A stretch of DNA of 11,458 bases from the NCBI GenBank assembly GCA_003157575.1, contig PMKA01000376.1, positions 1-11,458 on the forward strand, read 5' to 3'. Shown piece after piece: positions 1 to 6,575 of the stretch (its first letter is position 1; the number at the start of each line of letters is the position of its first letter). Origin of the DNA: Opitutia bacterium. GTDB lineage: Bacteria > Verrucomicrobiota > Verrucomicrobiia > Opitutales > Opitutaceae. The notes below the pieces were generated by a model. It saw only the letters and a list, made by a program, of their open reading frames with translations. It made no database searches and was not told where the DNA came from. The position numbers were made by a program, and so were the translations under genes.

Positions 1-120
1 TGGCGAAGGAGGATCGCCGGGCCACAGCCGATCGGAGAAACGGCCCGCCGACAAGCTGCGGCCCAACATCCGGGCTCGGCTGAGGCGGATCCGCCGCCCG
101 CCGCAGGTTCTCCTTCGGGG

Positions 121-153
121 AAATGAAAAGGCCCGCGTGGGGAAACGCGGGCC
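121..153 (-). terminator. Factor-independent terminator of the first TorF-type gene
   Basis: Perfect 9-bp stem, GGCCCGCGT at 130-138 pairing with ACGCGGGCC at 145-153, around a 6-nt loop. Read on the minus strand it is followed by TTTTCATTT (129-121). It begins 38 nt after the stop codon at 192, as expected for an intrinsic terminator of that gene. Stem, loop length and spacing match the terminator at 1153-1186. Confidence 0.88.
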
Positions 154-191
154 GCGAAGCAGGGGCTGCAAAAAATCTTGCAGGCGGGTGG

Positions 192-959
192 TCAGAATGT
201 GTGCCCGAAGCTCAGGGTTATGACCGTGCGACCAGCGGCGTCCGGGTTGTCGATCGTCGGGAAATTCGCATGCTCAATCGTGTTATCCGAGCCCTTCGTG
301 TAGGCGACTCCGAGGGTCAGCGTCGAATCCTTGATCGCATAGGGAGCTTTGACGCCGACAAGGTAATAGTTGCCCGAATTCTTCTCCGCGGGGATGGCGC
401 CGTTGAAGTAGTCTTTCGTCGTGAAGGTGCCGCCCATCGCCGTCCAGTCGAGTTCGGTGCCAAGGGTTTTCAGCGGAGTCGCCCCGGTGGCCGTGAACTC
501 GTACGTCAGGCCCTTTTGCGTCATGTCGTAGTAGAGCTTCGGGGTGAGTCTCACGCCATTCCTGAAAGTGTAGTTGAGGGCGATATTGGGCTCGAATGTC
601 GATTTGTAGAATCCCTGCGTCTTGTCTGCCTTCGGGTAATCGTAGAAAGTGAATCCCGGGGCGATGTTGAAGGAATCCGAGCCGCCGACCTTCCAGGTGT
701 AGGTGGCCCAAGGATCAATCTCAGGATCGGACTGTCCGGAAACCCTGTCGTAGAGCGGTTTATTGGCCCAGATGCCATAGGAGAAGTTGCCGGAATCAAG
801 TTCCACCGACGGCTGGAACGATGGTCCCCCCAAGCGGGCGCCGCGAAACATGTACTGGCTGACGAAGGTGCCGTTCACGGTGGTACCGTCGGCGAAGGCC
901 GGCAAACCCGGGAGGGCAAACAGGGAGCAGAGAAGAATCGCGCGGAGGATCAGTTTCAT
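192..959 (-). CDS. TorF-type outer-membrane beta-barrel protein (paralogue 1)
   Basis: Predicted 255-residue exported protein. The chosen ATG at 957-959 gives a classic signal peptide: MKLILRA, then a hydrophobic stretch, with likely cleavage after AFA near residue 23. The frame stays open upstream to 1208, but that extension is arginine/proline-rich with no hydrophobic leader at its start, so I reject it. The mature start carries SQYMFRG and later PSFQPSVELDSG, resembling the N-terminal signature of the TorF/TIGR02001 putative porin family. Alternating aromatic and polar residues and a C-terminal HTF ending in Phe fit an outer-membrane beta barrel. Substrate is unknown. The paralogue at 1223-1987 is almost the same length and alignable end to end. 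Each copy has its own terminator and a roughly 200-bp leader, so they are probably separate transcription units. No convincing Shine-Dalgarno sequence precedes the start. Confidence 0.82.
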   Translation of the reverse strand: MKLILRAILLCSLFALPGLPAFADGTTVNGTFVSQYMFRGARLGGPSFQPSVELDSGNFSYGIWANKPLYDRVSGQSDPEIDPWATYTWKVGGSDSFNIAPGFTFYDYPKADKTQGFYKSTFEPNIALNYTFRNGVRLTPKLYYDMTQKGLTYEFTATGATPLKTLGTELDWTAMGGTFTTKDYFNGAIPAEKNSGNYYLVGVKAPYAIKDSTLTLGVAYTKGSDNTIEHANFPTIDNPDAAGRTVITLSFGHTF

Positions 960-1152
960 GAGACGACGGCAATAAAACGGCAACCAAGAGGCGGCAATGC
1001 TGAGGGACGCAGCGTACTGTGAGCTGAATCCATGTAAAGTCGGTATATCCGGGAAAATGTTCCGCGGAATCGCATTAATCCTGGTTCCCGTGGTCGGATA
1101 TCGGGTCGATTCGGAGGCCCTCGGCAGGAGACCCGCCGTTCGGAAGCCCGGG

Positions 1153-1186
1153 AAACAAAACGGCCCGCGCGGTGAGGCGCGGGCCG
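1153..1186 (-). terminator. Factor-independent terminator of the second TorF-type gene
   Basis: Stem GGCCCGCGC (1162-1170) with GCGCGGGCC (1177-1185), extendable by one C-G pair (1161/1186), around a 6-nt loop. On the minus strand TTTTGTTT follows (1160-1153). It starts 37 nt after the stop of the gene at 1223. Compared with the terminator at 121-153, the innermost T-A pair is C-G here, a compensated change. Confidence 0.9.
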
Positions 1187-1222
1187 GCGGATGGCGATCG
1201 ACTGACAAGCAGTACCAGTGGA

Positions 1223-1987
1223 TCAGAACGTGTAAACGTAGCTCAGGGTCACGACGCCGCGGCCGACCGCGGAGGTGTTCTCAATCTTGGGGAAACTCCC
1301 CTGCTTGAAGTAATTTCCCGAGCCTTTCGTGTACGCGAAACCGACGATCAGTTTCGACTCCTTGGTCAGCGCGAACGGGGCGGAAACGCCGATAAGATAA
1401 TAATCGCCCCAGTTCTTCACCCTCGGATCCGCCCCCTTGGCAGCGTCTCTGATGATGTACGTGCCGGCGGTCGCCGTGAAATCGAGCTCGGTGTTGGCTT
1501 CCTTCAGCGGAATCGTGTAGGCGGCTGTGAGCTCATAGGTCGGACCCTTGAGCACGACGTCATAGTAGTACTTGGGCGTGAGTTTCACGCCGTCGAGGGT
1601 ATAGTTGATGGCGATATTGGGCTCGAAGGTGGATTTGTAGAACCCATTGTCCGTATTAGCGTTCGGGTAGTTGTACCACGTAAAGCCCGGAACGATGCTG
1701 AACGTATCGTTCACACTGAAGGTGTATGAACCGTAAGGATCGACCTCAGGGTCGGACTGCCCGGGGACCTTGTCGGAGATCGGAGTGTTCGCCCAGACAC
1801 CAACCGCGAGGTTTCCGGAATCGACCTCCACTGACGGCTGAAATGACGGGCCACCGAGACGGGAGCCACGGAACATATATTGGCTGACGGCGGAAGGAGT
1901 GACGACCACGGAAGTGCCGTCAGCCCGAGCCGAGGCAACAAACAGGGCCATTGCGGAACCAAGTGTTAGGAGTGTTCTTATGTTCAT
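1223..1987 (-). CDS. TorF-type outer-membrane beta-barrel protein (paralogue 2)
   Basis: Predicted 254-residue exported protein starting at the ATG at 1985-1987. Residues 1-22 form a signal peptide (MNIRTLL, hydrophobic core, likely cleavage after ARA). The mature protein contains SQYMFRGSRLGGPSFQPSVE, GQSDPEVDPYGSYTF, GFYKSTFEPNIAINYT and YYLIGVSAPFAL, each with a near-identical counterpart in paralogue 1, and it ends SYVYTF with a terminal Phe typical of barrels assembled by BAM. The family match is TorF/TIGR02001-like putative porin; ligand and role are unknown. Divergence between the copies is spread over the length and concentrated in probable loops, as in an older tandem duplication under selection. 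No clear Shine-Dalgarno sequence is seen. The next gene upstream is the GNAT gene at 2242-2784 on the same strand, but a 254-bp gap and stem-loop separate them. Confidence 0.84.
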   Translation of the reverse strand: MNIRTLLTLGSAMALFVASARADGTSVVVTPSAVSQYMFRGSRLGGPSFQPSVEVDSGNLAVGVWANTPISDKVPGQSDPEVDPYGSYTFSVNDTFSIVPGFTWYNYPNANTDNGFYKSTFEPNIAINYTLDGVKLTPKYYYDVVLKGPTYELTAAYTIPLKEANTELDFTATAGTYIIRDAAKGADPRVKNWGDYYLIGVSAPFALTKESKLIVGFAYTKGSGNYFKQGSFPKIENTSAVGRGVVTLSYVYTF

Positions 1988-2158
1988 GATAGGATGTTAG
2001 ATAGGCGGAAGGTCAGGGGTTGTGGGTGCCGGTTCATAAAGCAGGAGTCGGGCCAACTTCAAGAGAATTCATCGTATTCCCAAGAACGCGAAGCCGTCGG
2101 GCGGTTGGACGAAAACCCGGAAGGCCCCGAAGCTCAGCCGGCAGATTTCACAGTTTTT

Positions 2159-2202
2159 GCCGTCGCTTCGGTCATTTCTTGACCAGCGGCTTCCGTGACG
2201 GC
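2159..2202. other. Stem-loop between the GNAT and TorF-type genes
   Basis: GGTCA (2170-2174) and TGACC (2180-2184) pair around TTTCT. The stem continues after a 2-nt bulge (2168-2169) with 2162-2167 pairing to 2185-2190, including one G-U pair. Alternative outer arms GCCGTC (2159-2164) and GACGGC (2197-2202) are also present. It lies about 40-80 nt downstream of the GNAT stop but has no U-tract on that strand (AAAAA follows the stem), so it is not a standard intrinsic terminator. No other feature is visible in 1988-2241. Confidence 0.35.
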
Positions 2203-2241
2203 GACAGCAACTGGATATGCGGGCTGGGGCTGTCGCCGGTC

Positions 2242-2784
2242 TCAACGCACTTTGGCGTAGACGAGGCAGTCGCGGGGCGCGGGGCCGATCGTCGGGCAGA
2301 CGTGCCACCGGCGAAGCAGGCCCTCGCGCACGAGACCGGCCTTCTCCATCACGCGCGCCGATGCGAGATTCTCGGCATCGCAGAAGGCCCAGGCGCGGAA
2401 GAGCGCCGGTTGCGCCATCGTCCAGGCGACGACATAACTCAGCGCCTCTGTCATGAAGCCCTGGCCCCAGTTCGCCCGGCCGAGCACGTATCCTAGCATC
2501 GCGCCATGGCCGTCAAAGTTGATCCCGATCGATCCGATCGGCGTCTCGATCTCGCGCCGGAAAAGCAGCCAGGCATAGTGCCGGCCTTCGTCCGACTCCC
2601 AGGTTTGGGCCACGCCGCGCAGGAATTCCCTGAGGGGGGCAACGTCCGTGTAATTTCGCCAGGAGAGATACCTCGTGACTTCGGGGTCGCCCGCATACGC
2701 TGCGAGCACGGCCTCCGCGTCGGCCGCCTGCGGCTTGCGGGCGAACAGCCTTGGTGTGTGGAACGATTCGGGCGGACGGGGCAT
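2242..2784 (-). CDS. GNAT N-acetyltransferase, RimJ/RimL-like
   Basis: Predicted 180-residue cytoplasmic acetyl-CoA-dependent acyltransferase. It begins in the usual RimJ/RimL way: a TPRLFARKP strand near residues 10-18, then ADAEAVLAAYAGDPEVTRYL. The acetyl-CoA binding region is LGYVLGRANWGQGFMTEAL (about 97-115), containing the N/W-G-Q-G-F pyrophosphate loop. The C-terminal signature is ENLASARVMEKAGLVREGLL (about 138-157), which typifies acetyltransferases acting on protein N-termini or small molecules. The actual substrate cannot be told. I place the start at ATG 2782-2784 (MPRPPES). The frame is open up to 2958, but the extra 58 residues have no domain character and would overlap the divergent radical SAM start. 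No strong Shine-Dalgarno sequence is visible. Confidence 0.88.
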   Translation of the reverse strand: MPRPPESFHTPRLFARKPQAADAEAVLAAYAGDPEVTRYLSWRNYTDVAPLREFLRGVAQTWESDEGRHYAWLLFRREIETPIGSIGINFDGHGAMLGYVLGRANWGQGFMTEALSYVVAWTMAQPALFRAWAFCDAENLASARVMEKAGLVREGLLRRWHVCPTIGPAPRDCLVYAKVR

Positions 2785-2905
2785 GCCCGAAGAGTGGGAG
2801 CGGAGGACCGGGAAGACAATCCCGAGGAGGCCATTAATGACGGTGTGATCAACTGCACGGCGGCCCGCGAGCAAATCGGCGGATTTTGCCGCTTTGCATC
2901 GCGAC

Positions 2906-2914
2906 GGGGGAGGA
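2906..2914 (+). promoter_or_regulatory. Ribosome-binding site fixing the GTG start of the radical SAM gene
   Basis: GGGGGAGGA ends 6 nt before the GTG at 2921. The in-frame ATG at 2930 would lie 15 nt away, too far for normal initiation, so the GTG is preferred. Confidence 0.75.
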
Positions 2915-2920
2915 TAGTTT

Positions 2921-4492
2921 GTGGCCGCAATGCCGGAGATTGTACTCGCCACGCTCAATGCTCGCTACATTCACGCCTCGTTCGGGCTGCGCTGCCTGCG
3001 CGCGAACCTGGGCGAGCTGCGCGCGCGATCGGCATTGGCTGAGTTCACGATCGGACAGCGCCCTCAGGAGATTGCGGAGGAGCTGCTGGCGTTGCAGCCG
3101 CGGATCCTCGGCCTCGGAGTCTATGTCTGGAACGTGGCGCCCACGACCGAGCTGGTCGCCGTCCTGAAACGGCTGCGGCCGGAACTGACGATCGTGCTCG
3201 GCGGTCCGGAGGTCAGCTACGAGTTTGAACAACAGGAAATCGTGCGGCTGGCGGACCACGTCGTCACCGGCGAGGCCGATGGGGTTTTCCCGGAGGTTTG
3301 CCGCCAGATCCTTGCGGGCCATCCGCCGGCTGAGAAGATAATCCCGGCCGCACCGCCGGATCTGGCGCAGCTGGCGTTGCCGTATGACGAATTCACCGCC
3401 GAGGACATTGCGCACCGGATGATCTACGTGGAGGCCTCGCGCGGTTGTCCGTTCGAATGCGAATTCTGCCTGTCCTCGCTCGATGTTCCGGTCCGCGCCT
3501 TTCCGCCGGAGGCGTTTCTGGCGGCGATGGACCGCCTGCTGGCGCTGGGCGTGCGGCATTTCAAATTCGTCGACCGCACGTTCAATCTGCACCTCGAGAC
3601 GAGCCGGCGGATAATGGAGTTCTTTCTCGCGCGGATTCAGCCCAGACTGTTTTTGCATTTCGAGATGATCCCCGACCGCCTGCCGGCGGAGCTGCGGGAA
3701 TCGATCGCACGTTTTCCGCCCGGGACGCTGCAGTTCGAAGTTGGCGTCCAGACATTCAATCCCGAGGTGGCGGCGGCGATCCACCGGCGGCAGGATTTCG
3801 GCCGGCTCGAGGAGAACTTCCGTTATCTCCGGGAACAGACCGGGGTGCATGTTCACGCGGATCTCATTGCCGGGCTGCCGGGCGAGACGCTGGAGGGCTT
3901 CGGCGCCGGTTTCGACCGTCTCGTGGCGCTCGGGCCGCAGGAGATCCAGCTTGGAATTCTCAAGCGGCTTCGAGGAACCCCGATCGGGCGGCATGACGCG
4001 GAATGGGAGATGGTTTACTCGCCATCGCCGCCCTACGAGCTTTTAAAGAACCGGCAGATTGATTTTGCGGCGATGCAGCGGCTGGGCCGGTTTGCTCGCT
4101 ACTGGGATCTCATCGGCAACAGCGGACGCTTTGTCACCGCGCTGCCGGAATTCTGGAGCGACGGAGGTTCGCCGTTTGCGGAGTTCATGCGGTTCAGCGA
4201 CTGGCTCTTCGCCCGCGAAGGCCGGCGCCATGGCATCGGACTGCCGCAGTTGATCGAGCAGGTTTTCATCTGGCTTACCCAGGAACGCGGCCGGCCGGCG
4301 GAGTCCGTTGCGGCCGCGCTTTTTCAAGACGCGCAGCGCTCCGGGCACGAGGAGCTTCCCGCGATGGTGAAGGCGCATCTGCCGGCCGACGCCATTGCCG
4401 CCATTTCCGACCGGCGGGCGGCCTCCGTCCGCACCACCCGCCGCCAGGCGCGGCACCGGGGGGAGCCCGGGAAGAACGACTCACGGGGATGA
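2921..4492 (+). CDS. B12-binding-type radical SAM protein with DUF4080-like C-terminus
   Basis: Predicted 523-residue cytoplasmic iron-sulfur enzyme. Residues about 5-130 form a cobalamin-binding-type Rossmann domain: VLATLNARYIHASFGLRCL at the start and VLGGPEVSYE near 92-101. The usual DxHxxG base-off motif is not visible, so cobalamin binding is not certain. The radical SAM core follows, with the [4Fe-4S] ligands in GCPFECEFC (Cys176, Cys180, Cys183; CxxxCxxC). Later core segments are FKFVDRTFN (about 214-222), LQFEVGVQTFNPEV (about 270-283) and ADLIAGLPGET. The C-terminal part from about residue 380 (YELLKNRQIDFAAMQRL, then RYWDLIGNSGRF) resembles the DUF4080 domain. The reaction is unknown; members of this class include methyltransferases and thioether or ring-forming enzymes. 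It starts with GTG behind a strong Shine-Dalgarno sequence and is divergent from the GNAT gene. The last 30 residues are basic and look non-globular. Confidence 0.9.
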   Translation: MAAMPEIVLATLNARYIHASFGLRCLRANLGELRARSALAEFTIGQRPQEIAEELLALQPRILGLGVYVWNVAPTTELVAVLKRLRPELTIVLGGPEVSYEFEQQEIVRLADHVVTGEADGVFPEVCRQILAGHPPAEKIIPAAPPDLAQLALPYDEFTAEDIAHRMIYVEASRGCPFECEFCLSSLDVPVRAFPPEAFLAAMDRLLALGVRHFKFVDRTFNLHLETSRRIMEFFLARIQPRLFLHFEMIPDRLPAELRESIARFPPGTLQFEVGVQTFNPEVAAAIHRRQDFGRLEENFRYLREQTGVHVHADLIAGLPGETLEGFGAGFDRLVALGPQEIQLGILKRLRGTPIGRHDAEWEMVYSPSPPYELLKNRQIDFAAMQRLGRFARYWDLIGNSGRFVTALPEFWSDGGSPFAEFMRFSDWLFAREGRRHGIGLPQLIEQVFIWLTQERGRPAESVAAALFQDAQRSGHEELPAMVKAHLPADAIAAISDRRAASVRTTRRQARHRGEPGKNDSRG

Positions 4493-4704
4493 CCAATTGG
4501 GATTTCTCATCGAGTCGCGCCGCCATTGTCGCGTCCCCAGCAAACAATCCGCATTGGAGGGCGCAGCTCTCCCTCGACTTTGCTTGGGACCCTGAGGCTT
4601 GGGTTCGATCCCGATCCTCGACCCGGTTGGCCGCAAGAAGCTCACAAGAAGCCGCGATAACCAGCAAGGGTATCGTGCCTTTTTACCGCAGATGGCGCAG
4701 ATAA
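4489..4704 (+). pseudogene. Possible truncated ORF overlapping the radical SAM stop
   Basis: An ATG at 4489 overlaps the radical SAM stop codon as ATGA, the arrangement of translationally coupled genes. The 71-residue frame then runs into the CGCAGAT repeat at 4685 and stops at 4704. The middle part, NPHWRAQLSLDFAW followed by STRLAAR, faintly recalls the N-terminal start of urease accessory protein UreD, which would imply a gene cut off by the repeat cluster. That resemblance is from memory and weak, and the codon pattern is not clearly protein-like. It may simply be non-coding. Confidence 0.22.
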
Positions 4705-4792
4705 ACGCAGATATTGAACCCTAATTTTCTGGGTTCCAATCAAACCGTCGCCTTGCTCCACACCATCTGCGCTCTCTGCGATATCTGCGGTT
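4685..4792. repeat. Inverted pair of CGCAGAT triple-word repeats
   Basis: The plus-strand unit at 4685-4712 consists of ACCGCAGAT followed by two more CGCAGAT words at 9-10 bp spacing. A matching unit lies on the minus strand at 4765-4792, with one imperfect middle word (CGCAGAG). Between them a smaller hairpin occurs (TTGAACCC at 4714-4721 against GGGTTCCAA at 4731-4739). The same unit recurs at 4826-4853, 9949-9976, 10001-10028 and 10152-10179. I recall such repeats from intergenic DNA of Verrucomicrobiota; what makes or moves them is unknown to me. Confidence 0.85.
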
Positions 4793-4825
4793 CAATTCCG
4801 GCCCCTTCGATCCCTATCTCCTTTG

Positions 4826-4853
4826 ACCGCAGACAGCTCAGATGTTCGCAGAT
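4826..4853 (+). repeat. Further CGCAGAT triple-word repeat unit
   Basis: ACCGCAGAC, CTCAGAT and CGCAGAT occur in order in 28 bp, the same layout as at 4685-4712 with two substitutions in the words. It ends 19 bp before the ATG of the gene at 4873 and so lies in that gene's leader. Confidence 0.78.
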
Positions 4854-4872
4854 GTGGTGAAAGCGCTAATTC

Positions 4873-5337
4873 ATGGAGCGACCCGGCAAGGCGGTGGCCG
4901 AGGAAGCGGTCAACGATCCGGGAGCGCTGGCGGAAGCGCGTCGAAAACATCCGCTGGCCGAGCGCGCTTTTGAATTCTCGGTGCGGCTGCACAAGGACGT
5001 CGACAACCATGGCTGGGTGCCGGACGAGGCCAGCTCGGAACATCCGGTCGCGGAGCTCGTGACAACGGTCATGCAGACAGCCGCGAAACTCGCCGGCGCC
5101 CTCCATGTGAAGGACTATCCACCGCCGGCACGGTTTTGCGGGCACACGATCGCGCGCCTAAAGCGTGCGGCGGGTTATCTCAACGATGCACAGCTCGCCG
5201 CTGAAGTTTGTGCGGAACAGGCGTTGACCGAACCAGCCTGGTTGGCGGAGGTTCGGCGCGAAATCGCAGCGCTCGCGGCGGAGACGGATCGGATCATCGG
5301 CGAACTACGCGAGCGGCTCGCGCGGGGGTGGGATTGA
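4873..5337 (+). CDS. Small all-helical protein, possibly a divergent four-helix-bundle (S23/IVP-like) protein
   Basis: Unassigned 154-residue soluble protein without signal peptide or membrane segment. It reads as four amphipathic helices: about 27-46 (LAERAFEFSVRLHKDV), 58-78 (VAELVTTVMQTAAKLAGAL), 85-113 (TIARLKRAAGYLNDAQLAAE) and 120-149 (WLAEVRREIAALAAETDRII). Number, order and length of helices, and the FEFSVRLHK opening, resemble the four-helix-bundle family related to the 23S rRNA intervening-sequence protein. The SGTSIGAN-type signature of that family is absent, so the link is structural guesswork. CGCAGAT repeats immediately upstream fit what I recall for that family in Verrucomicrobiota. 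The codon pattern is GC3-rich and looks genuine. Start chosen: ATG 4873, with only a weak ribosome-binding site. It has no same-strand partner nearby. Confidence 0.62.
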   Translation: MERPGKAVAEEAVNDPGALAEARRKHPLAERAFEFSVRLHKDVDNHGWVPDEASSEHPVAELVTTVMQTAAKLAGALHVKDYPPPARFCGHTIARLKRAAGYLNDAQLAAEVCAEQALTEPAWLAEVRREIAALAAETDRIIGELRERLARGWD

Positions 5338-5365
5338 GCGCCGATCAATCCGGTTGCCTCATGAC

Positions 5366-5507
5366 TCACAATGGTTCCGTGCCCTCACGTGGTATGGTTA
5401 GGCAGTCTTTGTACGCGAAGGCACGGTTGCGCGCGCCCCCGCTCTTTTCCTCGACGATGCCAAGGTCAACCATCCGGCCGAACGCCGAGTTGACGGTGAC
5501 CACATCC
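5366..5507 (-). pseudogene. 3' fragment of a Fic-family gene (C-terminal winged helix)
   Basis: Read on the minus strand, about 46 codons give VVTVNSAFGRMVDLGIVEE, then a basic turn (GGARNRAF), AYKDCLTI and REGTEPL before a TGA at 5366-5368. This is the characteristic end of Fic/DOC adenylyltransferase-type proteins with a C-terminal helix-turn-helix: a TANAALKRLVELGIV-like helix pair, an RNRVFVY-like wing and a terminal EGTEPL-like tail. The catalytic HPFxxGNGR motif and the rest of the roughly 350-residue family length are absent upstream (5508-5828), so only the tail survives. The frame remains open for some further codons upstream, but family character ends near 5507. The fragment lies tail-to-tail with the helical gene at 4873-5337. 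Confidence 0.72.
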
Positions 5508-5828
5508 CATGAAAATTGAAGACGACAAATCCAACGGCAGGAACAGCAGCTGCGTCGGGCCCGAAACCCGGCGCCAGCAGCTTGGGACAAAAATACGCGA
5601 TTTGGGCGGAGCGGGCAGAGATGTTCCCCGGGGTGAGCCTGCCGGAGCATCGGCCGCTTCCGTACGCGCGCGACCGCCTCTTACCGAAGCGGAAATAGGA
5701 GTGTGTTCGTTCTTCGTCCGACCAGAAACCCGTACAGGCCGTGCTTCTGGAACGTTCATTCTACACGTTCTTGGCCAAAGGGCGGCACCGACCTCGCCAT
5801 TGCACTTTGGCAACTCTCTCTGGAGAGC
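5508..5828. other. Interval without a recognised gene, probably degraded
   Basis: No family match on either strand. On the plus strand a TTG-started frame at 5516-5698 has a GC3-rich second half (GQKYAIWAERAEMFPG, then LPEHRPLPYARDRLLPKRK) that looks protein-like but is unrecognised; it could be the tail of a lost gene. Small inverted repeats occur (GAACGT/ACGTTC around 5752-5779; CTCTC/GAGAG around 5816-5827, just past the nuclease stop), none with a U-tract. I see no clear terminator for the restriction operon ending at 5829. Confidence 0.4.
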
Positions 5829-6575
5829 TCAACACAGATGCCAGGAATGATAGATGGTGATCGCGCAGGCCGACCCTTTGCCGTCTGGCCATCGGAAGGG
5901 GCGCCGATGAGAGCTGGTGTGCAAGGCTTCCGTGGCGGAATCGGCAGTGGCGGATGATGCATCCACTGGTTTCGGTAGCGAAACGGTCTCAAGCTCGGGC
6001 CGTTGCTGCAACGCTGGCACAAGGTGGCCGGCAATGGTGCGTCCGTCCCTCACATAGCCGATCATGAGCGCGTCCTGCATGGCCCAGGCATAGTCGCCAT
6101 CGACAAAACGGCGCAGCCCGGCGTCACAATAGTCACCTCCTGCCGGATGGTTGGCATCGACCGGCTTGCACTCGACAAACAGCGCGTGCTGAGTGCTGAG
6201 GACCCGCGCTGCCTCTTCGTCGGAGCGCAGTTTGAAGACCATGTCGGGTTTCTTCTCGACCTTTGTGAAGTCGTAATTCTCCACCTCCCGCTGGCGGGTG
6301 ACCTCCTCGAAGAGGGTCTTGTTGAAGCCAGCGACTGCGCCCTTCTGCCGGAGGTCGTTCTCCAGGACGCCAAGCAGCGCGCGCGTGATGTCATTTTCCT
6401 TTGTCGCAGCAAGATCGCGGCCGGCCAGTCGGCAGTGCTCGCGCAATCGGACGAATGCTTCGACCAGTGCGCGCCGGACTATCAGGATGATCGGCAGCTC
6501 AATTTTCGGATGAGGGAAATGGTAGTCCTCCGGTGGCAGACCCAGAGCGAAAAGACTATCGGCATCCGCACTCAT
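5829..6575 (-). CDS. PD-(D/E)XK-type nuclease-like partner of the adjacent DNA methyltransferase
   Basis: Predicted 248-residue soluble protein. A helix around residues 57-75 (AATKENDITRALLGVLEND) precedes KKPDMVFKL (Pro110-Asp111) and, after a spacer, ALFVECKPVD (Glu135, Cys136, Lys137). Together these form the acidic-helix, PD and ExK pattern of the PD-(D/E)XK nuclease fold. A later helix GDYAWAMQDALMIGYV (about 160-175) fits the conserved helix after the catalytic strands. The tail AITIYHSWHLC ends the protein. I infer the restriction (or nicking) subunit of a restriction-modification system. Its ATG (6573-6575) shares one base with the stop of the methyltransferase gene (TGATG), so translation is coupled. 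The frame extends open upstream to 6836, but that part only antiparallels methyltransferase coding sequence and is rejected. Recognition specificity is not predictable. Confidence 0.72.
   Translation of the reverse strand: MSADADSLFALGLPPEDYHFPHPKIELPIILIVRRALVEAFVRLREHCRLAGRDLAATKENDITRALLGVLENDLRQKGAVAGFNKTLFEEVTRQREVENYDFTKVEKKPDMVFKLRSDEEAARVLSTQHALFVECKPVDANHPAGGDYCDAGLRRFVDGDYAWAMQDALMIGYVRDGRTIAGHLVPALQQRPELETVSLPKPVDASSATADSATEALHTSSHRRPFRWPDGKGSACAITIYHSWHLC

Noticed and set aside
1..120. Partial gene at the left edge
   Set aside because: Frames on both strands are open over this short stretch, but none gives a recognisable protein; two plus-strand frames compete and neither stands out.
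123..1022. 299-codon open frame on the plus strand
   Set aside because: Antisense to the TorF-type gene, with no signal or domain; the opposite strand has signal peptide, family motifs and terminator.
2849..3994. 381-codon open frame on the minus strand
   Set aside because: Antisense to the radical SAM gene, arginine/glutamine-rich with no recognisable motif; it also overlaps the GNAT upstream region.
4605..4630. GGTTCGATCCC resembling a tRNA T-loop
   Set aside because: The flanking bases do not form a proper 5-bp T-stem, and no acceptor or anticodon arm can be folded around it.
4685..4853. CRISPR array suggested by repeated words
   Set aside because: Words are spaced only 9-10 bp apart with 2-4 bp between them, units occur in both orientations, and there are no spacer-length unique sequences or cas genes.
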